A stretch of 42,361 nucleotides of DNA. It comes from Alphaproteobacteria bacterium. GTDB taxonomy: Bacteria > Pseudomonadota > Alphaproteobacteria > UBA9219 > RGZA01. The stretch is taken from positions 1-42,361 of the forward strand of contig RGZA01000002.1 of the NCBI GenBank assembly GCA_010031785.1, in the 5' to 3' direction. Positions 9,430-18,949 of the stretch are shown here, piece by piece; the first letter of the stretch is position 1; every line of letters begins with the position of its first letter. The notes below the pieces were generated by a model. The model searched no databases. It had not been told where the DNA came from and saw only the letters and a list, made by a program, of their open reading frames with translations. The translations under genes and the position numbers were made by a program.

Positions 9430-9930
9430 ATGCAAGAACTCCTTCATGATCCAACAATATGGTTTGCGGTTTCCTTTGCTATCTTTCTGGTCATTGTCTG
9501 GAAAGCTGGCGGCAAGGCAATTGCTGGCGCGCTTGATAATTACGGCGAAAAAGTAAAAAACGAACTTGAACAGGCGGCTGCGCTGCACGCAGAAGCCGCG
9601 CAATTGCTCGCTGAAACACAAGCCAAGCATAATAACGCATTCAAGGAATCGGATGCGATTATTGCGCGCGCTGAAGAACAGGCCCGTTTGCTTCAAGCCC
9701 AGGCAGAAAAAGATCTCGAAACCACACTTAAACGCCGCGAACAACAAGCGCTTGACCGCATTCAAGTGCTGCAGGAACAAGCCGCTACTGAAATTCGTGC
9801 TCAAGCCGTGGATGTTGCACTCAAAGCCGCTGAAGCTCTCTTGCGCACTAATCTTGGCGCAGAGCACGATAACAAGCTGATCGAACAGCAAACGGCGGAT
9901 ATGGCTAAAGCCCTTAAAAACGTCGCTTAA
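9430..9930 (+). CDS. atpF: F0F1 ATP synthase subunit b
   Basis: TIWFAVSFAIFLVIVWKAG N-terminal TM followed by a long charged helix. Confidence 0.93.
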   Translation: MQELLHDPTIWFAVSFAIFLVIVWKAGGKAIAGALDNYGEKVKNELEQAAALHAEAAQLLAETQAKHNNAFKESDAIIARAEEQARLLQAQAEKDLETTLKRREQQALDRIQVLQEQAATEIRAQAVDVALKAAEALLRTNLGAEHDNKLIEQQTADMAKALKNVA

Positions 9931-9996
9931 TCGTTTCGTTTACAATATTTTGGCGAAAACCACCCTTCCAAGACAACCCCTGCGTGTGCTAGGCTT

Positions 9997-10806
9997 TTGG
10001 CCATGGCACATATCATCTTTAAAACCTCCAAGCAGAAGATCGCCGCGCCGATTCCAGCGGCTGTTTTAAATGATGGCACCGCTACCATCCAGCCAATCGT
10101 GATGGATTTTACAAAAAACCGCAGCATGCTGTTTTCTTCAAAAATTCTACTCATCGCATTTGCTACGCTTGCATCCTTTTTCATCGCCAGCCTCTTTGCC
10201 TTGTTTGTGCTCACCGAACAACTCAATGGCCTGTGGCGCGAAGTACAAACCTTGCGCAACACACCTGCGATCATCGTTGCTAAAAAAGAAGAAACAAAAA
10301 TTGAACCCGAAGCAGCATTTCCGGCTACCACCCTCACCCCACTGCCCAGCAAATCATTGATCATCGGGACGGATTTTCAGGCAACAAAATCAGAAAAGAA
10401 GGTCGATCTTGTGCCGATGCTGCAGCGCCTACCGCTTTATGGTAAGCCTGCAAAGACCACAACATCACACGGTAATTCTCAGGGCAGTTTTATCCAAGTT
10501 CAAACCGCGCCAGAGCTTTCCAAATCCGCCAGCCTTCAGCAACAGGCAGATGATGCCTTGGCATCTGGCAATACGGAAAAGGCGATTGAGCTTTATATAA
10601 AGGCAGTCAAAATCAGCCCGCGCGATCTAAGCTTGCGCAGCAATTGCGTGGCGCTCTTGCTTGAACAAGCGCGTTTTTACGATGAACATCAGGAACGCGC
10701 GCAAGCGCTCACCGCCTATAAAAAAGCGCAAACCCTGTGGCAAGGTGATAATGAAACCGCGCGCGGCATCAAGGCGCGCATTGCTTACTTAGAAGCGAAG
10801 CAATAA
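9997..10806 (+). CDS. Membrane-anchored TPR-containing hypothetical protein
   Basis: Single TM (LIAFATLASFFIASLFALFVL) and a TPR-like C-terminus (ADDALASGNTEKAIELYIKAVKISPRD). Confidence 0.7.
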   Translation: MAMAHIIFKTSKQKIAAPIPAAVLNDGTATIQPIVMDFTKNRSMLFSSKILLIAFATLASFFIASLFALFVLTEQLNGLWREVQTLRNTPAIIVAKKEETKIEPEAAFPATTLTPLPSKSLIIGTDFQATKSEKKVDLVPMLQRLPLYGKPAKTTTSHGNSQGSFIQVQTAPELSKSASLQQQADDALASGNTEKAIELYIKAVKISPRDLSLRSNCVALLLEQARFYDEHQERAQALTAYKKAQTLWQGDNETARGIKARIAYLEAKQ

Positions 10807-10837
10807 TCACAGCATCTTTCAATAATCTCTAATGCAA

Positions 10838-10940
10838 AGCGTCATTGCGAGGAGGCCTTTAGGCCGACGCGGCAATCCAACTGAAGGACAAGAAGCAAAA
10901 ATGGATTGCCACGCTCCCTGCGGTCGCTCGCAATGACGCT
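10838..10940. repeat. Intergenic palindromic repeat element (about 100 bp)
   Basis: Terminal arms AGCGTCATTGCGAG (10838-10851) and CTCGCAATGACGCT (10927-10940) are perfect inverted repeats; internal GGCAATCCA/TGGATTGCC also pair. Confidence 0.85.
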
Positions 10941-10966
10941 TCTAATCATATGGATTAGTTGACATA

Positions 10967-12250
10967 CTATAGCGCAGGCTTCACCAGATTCAGCGTGATC
11001 TGCTGCTCGACTTTGCCATTCTGCCATTGCACCTCAACCGATTGCGGCGATACATCAAGCAGCGTGAGGTGATTTTTTATAATGCCCGGCACATGCTTTT
11101 CGCCATTGATCCACACCACCCAATCCTGCGGGCTGTTATAAATCACGGCATCGAGTTTTAGCTCAGGTGGTACAGGCAGCGGTGGCTCTATCTTCGTCAT
11201 TGGCTTCACCGGCTCCATCGCCAAGGATGGCACGCTATGCACCTGTGCGGCAGGTTCATCTACTTTTGTTAAAATAGACATGCCGCTAAAAATTCCTGCA
11301 CCACCAAATACAATCAACACCCATAGCGCAATCTGCTTTTTCATGCCGCCATCACGGCGCTGACGCAACCATGGCGGATCAATCGGCATAGCTGCATGCT
11401 TGGCGCGAGCAACGACATGCAGCCATGCAATATCCGCGCTCCATTCCGGGGGAACAGTTTCAACCGTTGGCGTTGCAATTGCAATTACCTGCACATTCAA
11501 CGCCGCGATTGATGGCTCTGCGCCGATATCTTGCAAATAATCGGCGACATACAACCGCGGATTAACATCCGCCAGCGCAGCATCAATGCGCGGCAGGTAA
11601 TCGCGCATTTCGCGAATATGCGCAGCAATGCGCGGTGTGAGTTCATGTATTCCAAGGTTGGGCACACACTCCACATGGCTGCGCGTGAAGACAAGCTTAC
11701 CTTCCTTGAACACCATCTGGCGCAAGCCAAAACTTTCACACAATACATTCACAAACGCCCAGCCAGTTTTTGGCATCACCGAAACCTGCCCGGCACAATC
11801 AAACCATTCGGTTGCAAAGAATGACAAAGGCTCAATCGGGTTCATCACATGACGAATGCGATCAAACACCGCTTGCAACCATGGCTCTTCATCACTTGCG
11901 GCATAAAAAGCTTTCCATATGCCCGTGGTCTTATCATGAACACAGCGCGCTGTTTCAAGCTCTGCCTTGGGGAAATAATGTGCGCCTTGCCGCTGCATGA
12001 TGCTTTTGCGTGCCCATGGGCTGACGGGTGGCAGATCCGCCATGCGTATATCAAGCTGCGTGGTTTCAACTACGATTTTTAAAGGATAAAACGGATAGCG
12101 CTTTAATGCGCCCAGAAGCGTTTCAAAAAACTGTGGACTGTTATAAGGAAGGATCCAGCTGGTTTCGATATCATTGCTGTTGACCAGCATAAGCACTGCC
12201 GCCCGTGGGCTAAGCAAAAGGGTGAATCGTGTTACACCACAAAAATTCAT
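10967..12250 (-). CDS. T2SS/T4P-cluster protein: long N-terminal region, one TM, GspB-like C-terminus
   Basis: TM near IALWVLIVFGGAGIFSGM; C-terminal LDAVIYNSPQDWVVWINGEKHVPG; overlaps the gspF-like gene by 4 nt. Confidence 0.55.
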   Translation of the reverse strand: MNFCGVTRFTLLLSPRAAVLMLVNSNDIETSWILPYNSPQFFETLLGALKRYPFYPLKIVVETTQLDIRMADLPPVSPWARKSIMQRQGAHYFPKAELETARCVHDKTTGIWKAFYAASDEEPWLQAVFDRIRHVMNPIEPLSFFATEWFDCAGQVSVMPKTGWAFVNVLCESFGLRQMVFKEGKLVFTRSHVECVPNLGIHELTPRIAAHIREMRDYLPRIDAALADVNPRLYVADYLQDIGAEPSIAALNVQVIAIATPTVETVPPEWSADIAWLHVVARAKHAAMPIDPPWLRQRRDGGMKKQIALWVLIVFGGAGIFSGMSILTKVDEPAAQVHSVPSLAMEPVKPMTKIEPPLPVPPELKLDAVIYNSPQDWVVWINGEKHVPGIIKNHLTLLDVSPQSVEVQWQNGKVEQQITLNLVKPAL

Positions 12251-13452
12251 GCCGCCACCATATGACTAATGCCACGATAGAGCGGCACCATCACGCCACT
12301 CACCATCAGGATGAGGATCAAGCCTACCGCAAGAGTGATAAATAGACTACTAATTTTGAGCAGCTGGTCGAGCGCCTGCTGGCTCTCATCCTGATACACG
12401 CTTGAAATGTGGCGCAGGCTCTCGCTCATTTTACCGCTATCTTCGCCAATTTTAAGAATGCGCACGACATAGGCAGGGATCAGCAATTGTTTGGTTAACA
12501 CACTACTCAGCCCCTGCCCGCTACTCACATCCGCTGCTACATTGCGCAGGGATACCACCATCGCGCTATTACCCGTTAAGGTTGGCAACAGTAAAAGCGC
12601 ATCCATCATCGGCACGCCGCTGCCCAGCATGGCAGCAAACACATGCGTGATCTGCGCTAACTCCACTTTGCTGCATAGCGGCCCAATCACGGGTAATGAT
12701 AAAAACAAACCATCAAAAAACTGCGCGATATCGGTATGGATTTTTTTAATGAGCGGCAGGAAGACAGCGATAATACCCAATGCCAGTGCCGCACATACCA
12801 CCAGCGCGCCAAGGACTTTCATGCCCCATAATAAAATGACGGACGATAGTGGCAACGTCTCCCCGATCATATCCAGCAGCTGGACAATCTGCGGCACTGC
12901 CACCGTCATCAATACAATCACTGCCGTGCCAGCCAGCAGCATCTGTAAAATCGGATAGGACAAAGCGCGTTTGAGTTTTTCATTAAAGCTATGCTTCCAA
13001 CTTAGGCTCTCATGCAAAAACCCAAGTGCCTCCGAAATTTTTCCGGTATTTTCTCCCGCATTCAACAACAACGGAAATAGCGCATCAAATTGCATCCCCG
13101 GCGCTGCAAAGGCTGAGGAAAGGCTCATCCCGCCGGTAATATGCTGCACAACGCGCGTAACCTGCTGGCGTACTGTTGCGGGCAATGCCGGCAATACATC
13201 CTCAAGCGCAGTGTGAACCGGCACACCCGCCTTGGTCAGCATCACGAGATGTCGGCACAGCAACACTTGTTCGGGCAATTGCATGGCGCGTTCAAAAAAA
13301 CGATGCTGCGTTTTATCCCTGCTGCGGCAATCAATCAGGTTCAGGCCCTGCTGATGCAACTTGGCAAATAATTCATTTTCGTTGGCGGCAAGGCTTTCGC
13401 CCTTATTCATTGTGCCGTGTTGATCAACCGCGCGGTATGCATAATTCGGCAT
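12247..13452 (-). CDS. gspF: Type II secretion/type IV pilus inner-membrane protein (GspF/PilC family)
   Basis: MPNYAYRAVDQHGTMNKGE start; three TM regions; two repeated GspF-type domains. Confidence 0.9.
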   Translation of the reverse strand: MPNYAYRAVDQHGTMNKGESLAANENELFAKLHQQGLNLIDCRSRDKTQHRFFERAMQLPEQVLLCRHLVMLTKAGVPVHTALEDVLPALPATVRQQVTRVVQHITGGMSLSSAFAAPGMQFDALFPLLLNAGENTGKISEALGFLHESLSWKHSFNEKLKRALSYPILQMLLAGTAVIVLMTVAVPQIVQLLDMIGETLPLSSVILLWGMKVLGALVVCAALALGIIAVFLPLIKKIHTDIAQFFDGLFLSLPVIGPLCSKVELAQITHVFAAMLGSGVPMMDALLLLPTLTGNSAMVVSLRNVAADVSSGQGLSSVLTKQLLIPAYVVRILKIGEDSGKMSESLRHISSVYQDESQQALDQLLKISSLFITLAVGLILILMVSGVMVPLYRGISHMVAA

Positions 13453-15188
13453 TATATACCTGCCGCATCATGAATGAGATCAACTTCGGCCATCAGACTT
13501 TCAAGGCTGATCATGCCTGCCGCCAGTTTTGCAACACCGTCCTGTGCCATGCTGATAAAGCCTTTGGCCCGCGCGCATTTTAACAACTGCGCACGTGTGG
13601 CACCCTGCACCACCAGCTCATCCATCTCGCCATCAATGGGCAAGACTTCGGAGATCACCATACGTCCCTTGTACCCCGTATGATCACAGACCACGCAGCC
13701 GCGCGGATGTCCAACCGTATGCGGCAAATGCACACTATCTGCCAAAACTGCTTTTAATTGCGCATCTGGCGCGCGCATCTGCTTGCACGCTGCGCACAAT
13801 ACACGCACTAAACGCTGCGCGACGGTTGCAGTAATATTTCCCGACATCAATCCCGGTGACAGACCAAATTCGCGCAAGCGCGGGAACACGCCAAAACTAT
13901 CCTGCGTATGCAAGGTTGTGAAAACCTGGCTTCCGGTCATCGCAGCGCGCAGCGCCATTTGCGCTGTATCGGTATCGCGAATTTCACCGATCAATAACAC
14001 ATCGGGATCTTGGCGCAATACCGCACGCACCCCTTCAGCAAAGCTAAGCCCAAATTGTTCACGCACCTGCGTCTGGCGAATACCATCAAGCTGATATTCA
14101 ATCGGATCTTCCAGCGTTCTGATACTTCGTGTCTGATGATCAAGCAGGCGCAACAGCGCATAAAGCGTTGTGGTTTTTCCAGAACCCACAGGGCCCGTCA
14201 GCACCACCATGCCATCAGGGCGTAAGCACAAACGCCGCAGCAATTTTTCCTGCGGCGCGCTAAAGCCGAGTTTTTCAAGTGGCAACAATGCCCGCGCCTG
14301 ATCCAACAAGCGAATGACAATATTTTCGCCATGCTGCGTTGGCAAAATTGACACGCGGAAATCAACATTTTTATGCGCGATGTTTAGATGAAAGCGCCCA
14401 TCCTGAATATTGCGGCTATCAACAATATCCATCCCTGCCAGCACCTTGATGCGCTGTGCAAGGCGCGGCCATGATACACGATGCAACAGGCTTAGCGTTT
14501 TTAATAGCCCATCAATACGCACACGAATGCGCACGCTTTTTTCTTCTGGCTCAAGATGAATATCCGATGCACCGATTGCAACGGCTTCGGCAAGCAATGC
14601 TTCAACTGTTGCAATCACCGGGTGGGCATCATTGGCATCGAGCCCCAGCATTTTTTCTGAGGGCGCGATGATTTCCTGCTCCATCTCGCTCAGATGCTGT
14701 TTGAAATTTTCCACCCCGCCATAGGCCAGCATAATGAAATGTGCAACATCATCGGGCGCAGCGATAAAAAAACGCAAGGGAATATGCGCAGGCACTACGC
14801 GCTTGATCTGATCGGTGATGCGAATATCAAGCGGGTCGGCCATTGCGATACACAATTGCGCCTCTTCATCGATGGAAAAACCAACCGCTTTCCAACGTTG
14901 TGCGGTGTCCTTATCCCAAAAACTTAGTACATCTTCATCAGGCAAATAATGGCTCAACTGCACGGCCGCAATGCCCGTCTGCGCGCTTTATGCTTCAAGC
15001 AACTGGCTTTCTTTAACAAAGCGCAGTTTAATCAGCACACGGCCAAGCAAATCCGCATGTTGTTTTTGCTCATGCAGCGCAAGGCGCAATTGATCCTCAT
15101 TAAGCATATCATGCGCACACAGCCATTCGCCGAGCAACATGCGCACCTTCGGTTGTACATCAGGGAAAGGAACAATTTTTACTTCCAT
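13452..15188 (-). pseudogene. gspE: GspE/PilB-family secretion ATPase interrupted by an in-frame TAA (ORFs 13452..14963 and 14988..15188)
   Basis: Walker A GPVGSGKTTTLYALL, Walker B LLIGEIRDTDTAQMALRAAMTGS, CxxC pair; both ORFs share one frame separated by TAA at 14988-14990. Confidence 0.75.
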
Positions 15189-15812
15189 TCGGTCTCACAT
15201 GGCTTATTGCCGAGATAGGTTACAAGCGCATTGCGATCAAAATAAAGCATCACATCATCAAACGGGTCTGCCCCTTGCGCAGGCAACGCAGCTACAAATT
15301 GTGTATTATCCTTACCACGCGCATTACATCGCTCTGCACCCGTTTGATCAGCAATTGAACAAGTTGGAACAGTGTTCGGAAATGGCAAGCGCTCAATGTT
15401 AATGTCACTTTGCTGCACATTCACATAGGCTCCACGCCCATTTGCGCCATGACTCAAGCAAACCAAGGGAGCAAAATGGCAAATGCCCAACCGCGTGTTC
15501 ACATGCCGCGCAAGATGGCGGATTGTCCCTAGTATCGCCGCGCACAATCCCCCAGCCAGCAGTTCCGTTCATGACATCGGTCGGGCACGGCAAACACCCC
15601 GCTGAATGCACAAAGGCCGCGACTGCGCGCATCGCGCTTTGCAAATTCTGCGCGGTTGCACGTGATTGTTCAGCAACGCGGATCGAAAGAAACGTCGGCA
15701 CCAATGCGCCAATCACAATTGCAATCACAGCGAGCGCAATTGCGGTCTCCGCTAAGGTAAAGCCCTGCTGACCAAATCCCTTTTTATGTTTGATTACAGC
15801 GCGCGGGTGCAT
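15179..15812 (-). pseudogene. Pseudopilin with frame disruption (ORFs 15405..15812 and 15179..15547 in different frames)
   Basis: QQGFTLAETAIALAVIAIVIGALVPTFLSIR prepilin N-terminus; C-terminal half (SHGANGRGAY...DPFDDVMLYFDRNALVTYLG) continues in another frame. Confidence 0.65.
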
Positions 15813-16453
15813 AGCACATAGGTGCTGGTATCAACATATGCGCTTGCTGCGCCCGTAATAACAGTGCCCGCACGCATATTGCCGGTTGTCGCAATGCCAT
15901 CATCCTCGCGCTGATCAATGATAACCGCAGCAGCACCCGGCACATTGCTTACACACACCACATTGGTACCAAGCCCAATACCATCTGCAGAAAATGCGCC
16001 ATTTTGAATTCCAAACACACCGCCAAACGGGTTGCCTGGTTGCGTTACATCACCGCCCTGTCCGCGGATCAACCCTGCTGCACGCAAATGTGACCAGACC
16101 AATCGGCTTTCGGCATTTCCGTTACCATTGGTAAGCGCTGCGCTGGTATCATTAAAGGTTCCCGAAAGCGTTGCAGCGCCAATAATGCCGTTACCACCAC
16201 CATTATTCGTTACGCCAAAACGCGCGACAGCTTGTGCATCATCGCCCGGCACGGCGCCATAATTCTGGTTATAGGTTGAAACGGCAGACTGAATACTTTG
16301 CAACGTCGTAATTGCGCTGGTGATGCGCGCATTCTGTAAAATATTTACAGCGACAAGCACGCTTCCGATCAGCAGCGCGATAACCACCAGAACAATCGAT
16401 ACTTCGACAAGGGTAAAGCCAGAATCAGAATTATGGCGCGCACGTGCATACAT
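15794..16453 (-). CDS. Type II secretion/type IV pilus pseudopilin
   Basis: DSGFTLVEVSIVLVVIALLIGSVLVAVNILQNA prepilin motif; start placed at MYARARHNS (16453). Confidence 0.85.
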   Translation of the reverse strand: MYARARHNSDSGFTLVEVSIVLVVIALLIGSVLVAVNILQNARITSAITTLQSIQSAVSTYNQNYGAVPGDDAQAVARFGVTNNGGGNGIIGAATLSGTFNDTSAALTNGNGNAESRLVWSHLRAAGLIRGQGGDVTQPGNPFGGVFGIQNGAFSADGIGLGTNVVCVSNVPGAAAVIIDQREDDGIATTGNMRAGTVITGAASAYVDTSTYVLCTRAL

Positions 16454-16548
16454 CAGTAAACTCCACAGAATGAGAGCGGGATGGCAAAACGGCTGGAATA
16501 AGCCAGTACGCAATTGTTAACCGATACAACCTGTAGTTGAAACAGGTT

Positions 16549-18522
16549 TTAGGTATCGCGGGCCATTTTCTTGTGTTTTTTCTTCTTTTTGTTCTTTTTG
16601 GCCTTTTTAGCTTTTTTTGCTAACGGCTTATCCACAGGTTTATCAACAGCCGTTCCCGCCTCGTTCACGATATCAGTCTTGAGAATTTCAACAGGCTTGA
16701 TCTCCGTTACTTCGGGCAAAGGCACCTTGGCATCATCAACAAACACACCATCGATTTCCTTATCCGCTGCTTCCACAATTCTTTCAGGCATTGCTATCGG
16801 TAACGGCCTGCGGTCATGATTAAATTTATGATAGAGTTCCGCATCCGCTTCATCTGGTTTTGATGCATCATTATTTAATACCGTTGCACGCAATAAAATC
16901 ACCAGCTCCGTCAGTTGTGATGAATTGCTGCGCGCCTTGGCGATATTGCCAATGATCGGCACCTCGTCGGCAAAGGGAACGCCTTGCTCCAGATTGCCGG
17001 ATGAATCCTGCATCAACCCGCCCATCACCGCAATCGCACCTGATTTAAGTGTGAGTACACTATCCATCTCGCGCACTGCAACAACGGGGATGGAGGATGA
17101 AACTTCCGGCACATTTGCATCGGCCGCTGCAATCTTCACACCTGGATCTTCCACGCGGTCTACAATAAACGAAACGGTGGGACGCAAATTCAGTGTGACT
17201 TCATCACGTTCTTCATTGATCGATGGCTGCACCGTCATCAAAAAGCCAATTGGCACCGTGTTGGGGGTGCTGTTCACCGTGCGCTGCACGCCAACGGGGC
17301 TGCCGCCATTGGTGCCGATAATTGGCGTTGTTTCAATGGTGGAGGTGAAATAAACCTCATTGCGCGCAACCTTTAAAACAGCAGGTTGATTGTTCAGCAC
17401 TGTCAAACGCGGGCTCGACAAGGTGCGCGATGTACCAAAGCTGCGCACAAAATTAAGGATGCCACCAAAATCATTATCCTTAAGCGATAAGGTTACAACA
17501 CCATCGGTTGCGGTGCTTGCCGTGGCAAACGGTGCCCCCGCTGCGGCCGTACCAAAACGTGCTGCCGCATTGACACCGCCTTTAAACAGCGTACGCCAGT
17601 TGATCCCACTTCTATAATCTTCATCAAGCTGTACTTCCATAATCCGCGCTTCGATCAGCACCTGCGAATTCACATTGCGGCGGATTTTTTTCAGATATGT
17701 TTCGACCGCCTGCTGCTGGCGCTGCGTGCCAAACACACTTATCAATCCCGCCTGGCGATTAATCGCAAAAGCCTTGGTTGGTGAAATACCATCCTGCTTT
17801 AATTCCTTTAACGTCTCACCATCCACACGCATGGAACGCGTGCTGCGCGTATTGGTCAAAATGGCTTCAATATTGCTTTCAATTTCACCCCAGAAATCAG
17901 CGATCGCCTGCGTTTCAACTTTGGTCGTGGAATTATTGCCACTTGCCACATCGCCATTGCCGCTGACATTGGAATTGGTTCTGCCATTCCCACCCTGAAT
18001 GGTCGAAAACACGTTGGTTGCGATACCGATTTCGCTGTTCGATTTTCTGATGAGCGTTAAATAATCAATCGGGTAGCTGCGGATATAAGGCTCATCGAGC
18101 TCAATGCGCAGGAAATGATCTTCAACCGTGTAACGCAAGCCGGCCATATTGCATAAGCGATCCAGCACGCGCGAAAAAGGCTGGCGAATTGCAGTAAAAA
18201 TCACCCCGCCTGTAATACGCGGATCAAGCTCGAGATTAACTTCGGCCTTGCTGGCTAACTCCTGTAGAACATCCTTGACCGGAACTTTTTCAGTAATGGA
18301 AATGGAGATGATTTTATCATTAGCAATTTTATTTTTCGCAGCCGTATTTGTTTTATAGGGAACGCGCGGAATGGGCGGTCCAGCATCCGTATCGCGTTCC
18401 TTGCGCAGATCACGGTAGTCTTCACGATCCAGATTCATGACTGGATCAACTTTATCAAGCTGCATCTCCTGACACGCCGATACGGGCAACAGCAACAAGG
18501 CAAGCAAAACCCAAAAGCGCAT
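16549..18522 (-). CDS. gspD: Secretin (GspD/MshL-like) lipoprotein
   Basis: LLLLPVSAC lipobox after MRFWVL; secretin core (SSPRLTVLNNQPAVLKVARNEVYF, VREMDSVLTLKSGAIAVMGGLMQD); Lys-rich C-terminus. Confidence 0.88.
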   Translation of the reverse strand: MRFWVLLALLLLPVSACQEMQLDKVDPVMNLDREDYRDLRKERDTDAGPPIPRVPYKTNTAAKNKIANDKIISISITEKVPVKDVLQELASKAEVNLELDPRITGGVIFTAIRQPFSRVLDRLCNMAGLRYTVEDHFLRIELDEPYIRSYPIDYLTLIRKSNSEIGIATNVFSTIQGGNGRTNSNVSGNGDVASGNNSTTKVETQAIADFWGEIESNIEAILTNTRSTRSMRVDGETLKELKQDGISPTKAFAINRQAGLISVFGTQRQQQAVETYLKKIRRNVNSQVLIEARIMEVQLDEDYRSGINWRTLFKGGVNAAARFGTAAAGAPFATASTATDGVVTLSLKDNDFGGILNFVRSFGTSRTLSSPRLTVLNNQPAVLKVARNEVYFTSTIETTPIIGTNGGSPVGVQRTVNSTPNTVPIGFLMTVQPSINEERDEVTLNLRPTVSFIVDRVEDPGVKIAAADANVPEVSSSIPVVAVREMDSVLTLKSGAIAVMGGLMQDSSGNLEQGVPFADEVPIIGNIAKARSNSSQLTELVILLRATVLNNDASKPDEADAELYHKFNHDRRPLPIAMPERIVEAADKEIDGVFVDDAKVPLPEVTEIKPVEILKTDIVNEAGTAVDKPVDKPLAKKAKKAKKNKKKKKHKKMARDT

Positions 18523-18681
18523 GAACGACCCCTTTTTTAAGTGCGCCTGTTCTAGCGGGAGATAATCAAAACGAAAAGCACGAATTATGGCAGCAACAGC
18601 CGAAAGTAAAAAAAGCCTTGAATAACGATGCATAATGGTCAAAAATACTAGCTATATACATCATTTAATAGCGAGATCATC

Positions 18682-18936
18682 ATGACAGTTCGTTTATCAG
18701 GCAAACTTTTTGTAGCCGCTGCACTACTATTGAGCAGCTGTCCTAAATCACAGGTTCCTGCGCCTAAAGACCAACCTGTATCGGTTCAACCACCCTTTAC
18801 CGCAGAGATGGTTTACGGCGGTGGCGGCATTGCACCCGGCCAGATTAGCACGAACGGGGTTTTTACAATGGAAACGATGCCTTACCTCCCTGTATTTGTC
18901 GTACCTAAAACAGTACCTACACCGCAGCCAAAATAA
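18682..18936 (+). CDS. Small putative lipoprotein
   Basis: 84 aa, LLLSSC lipobox, Pro-rich; divergent from gspD. Confidence 0.6.
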   Translation: MTVRLSGKLFVAAALLLSSCPKSQVPAPKDQPVSVQPPFTAEMVYGGGGIAPGQISTNGVFTMETMPYLPVFVVPKTVPTPQPK

Positions 18937-18949
18937 CTAATCACTAAAA

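Noticed and set aside
9268-9891. 207-aa minus-strand ORF opposite atpF
   Set aside because: Shadow of the real b/b' genes; Phe/Cys-rich composition typical of antisense translation.
16628-16650. TTATCCACA DnaA-box-like match
   Set aside because: Lies within the secretin coding sequence (VDKPVDKP codons); no cluster of boxes nearby, so likely chance.
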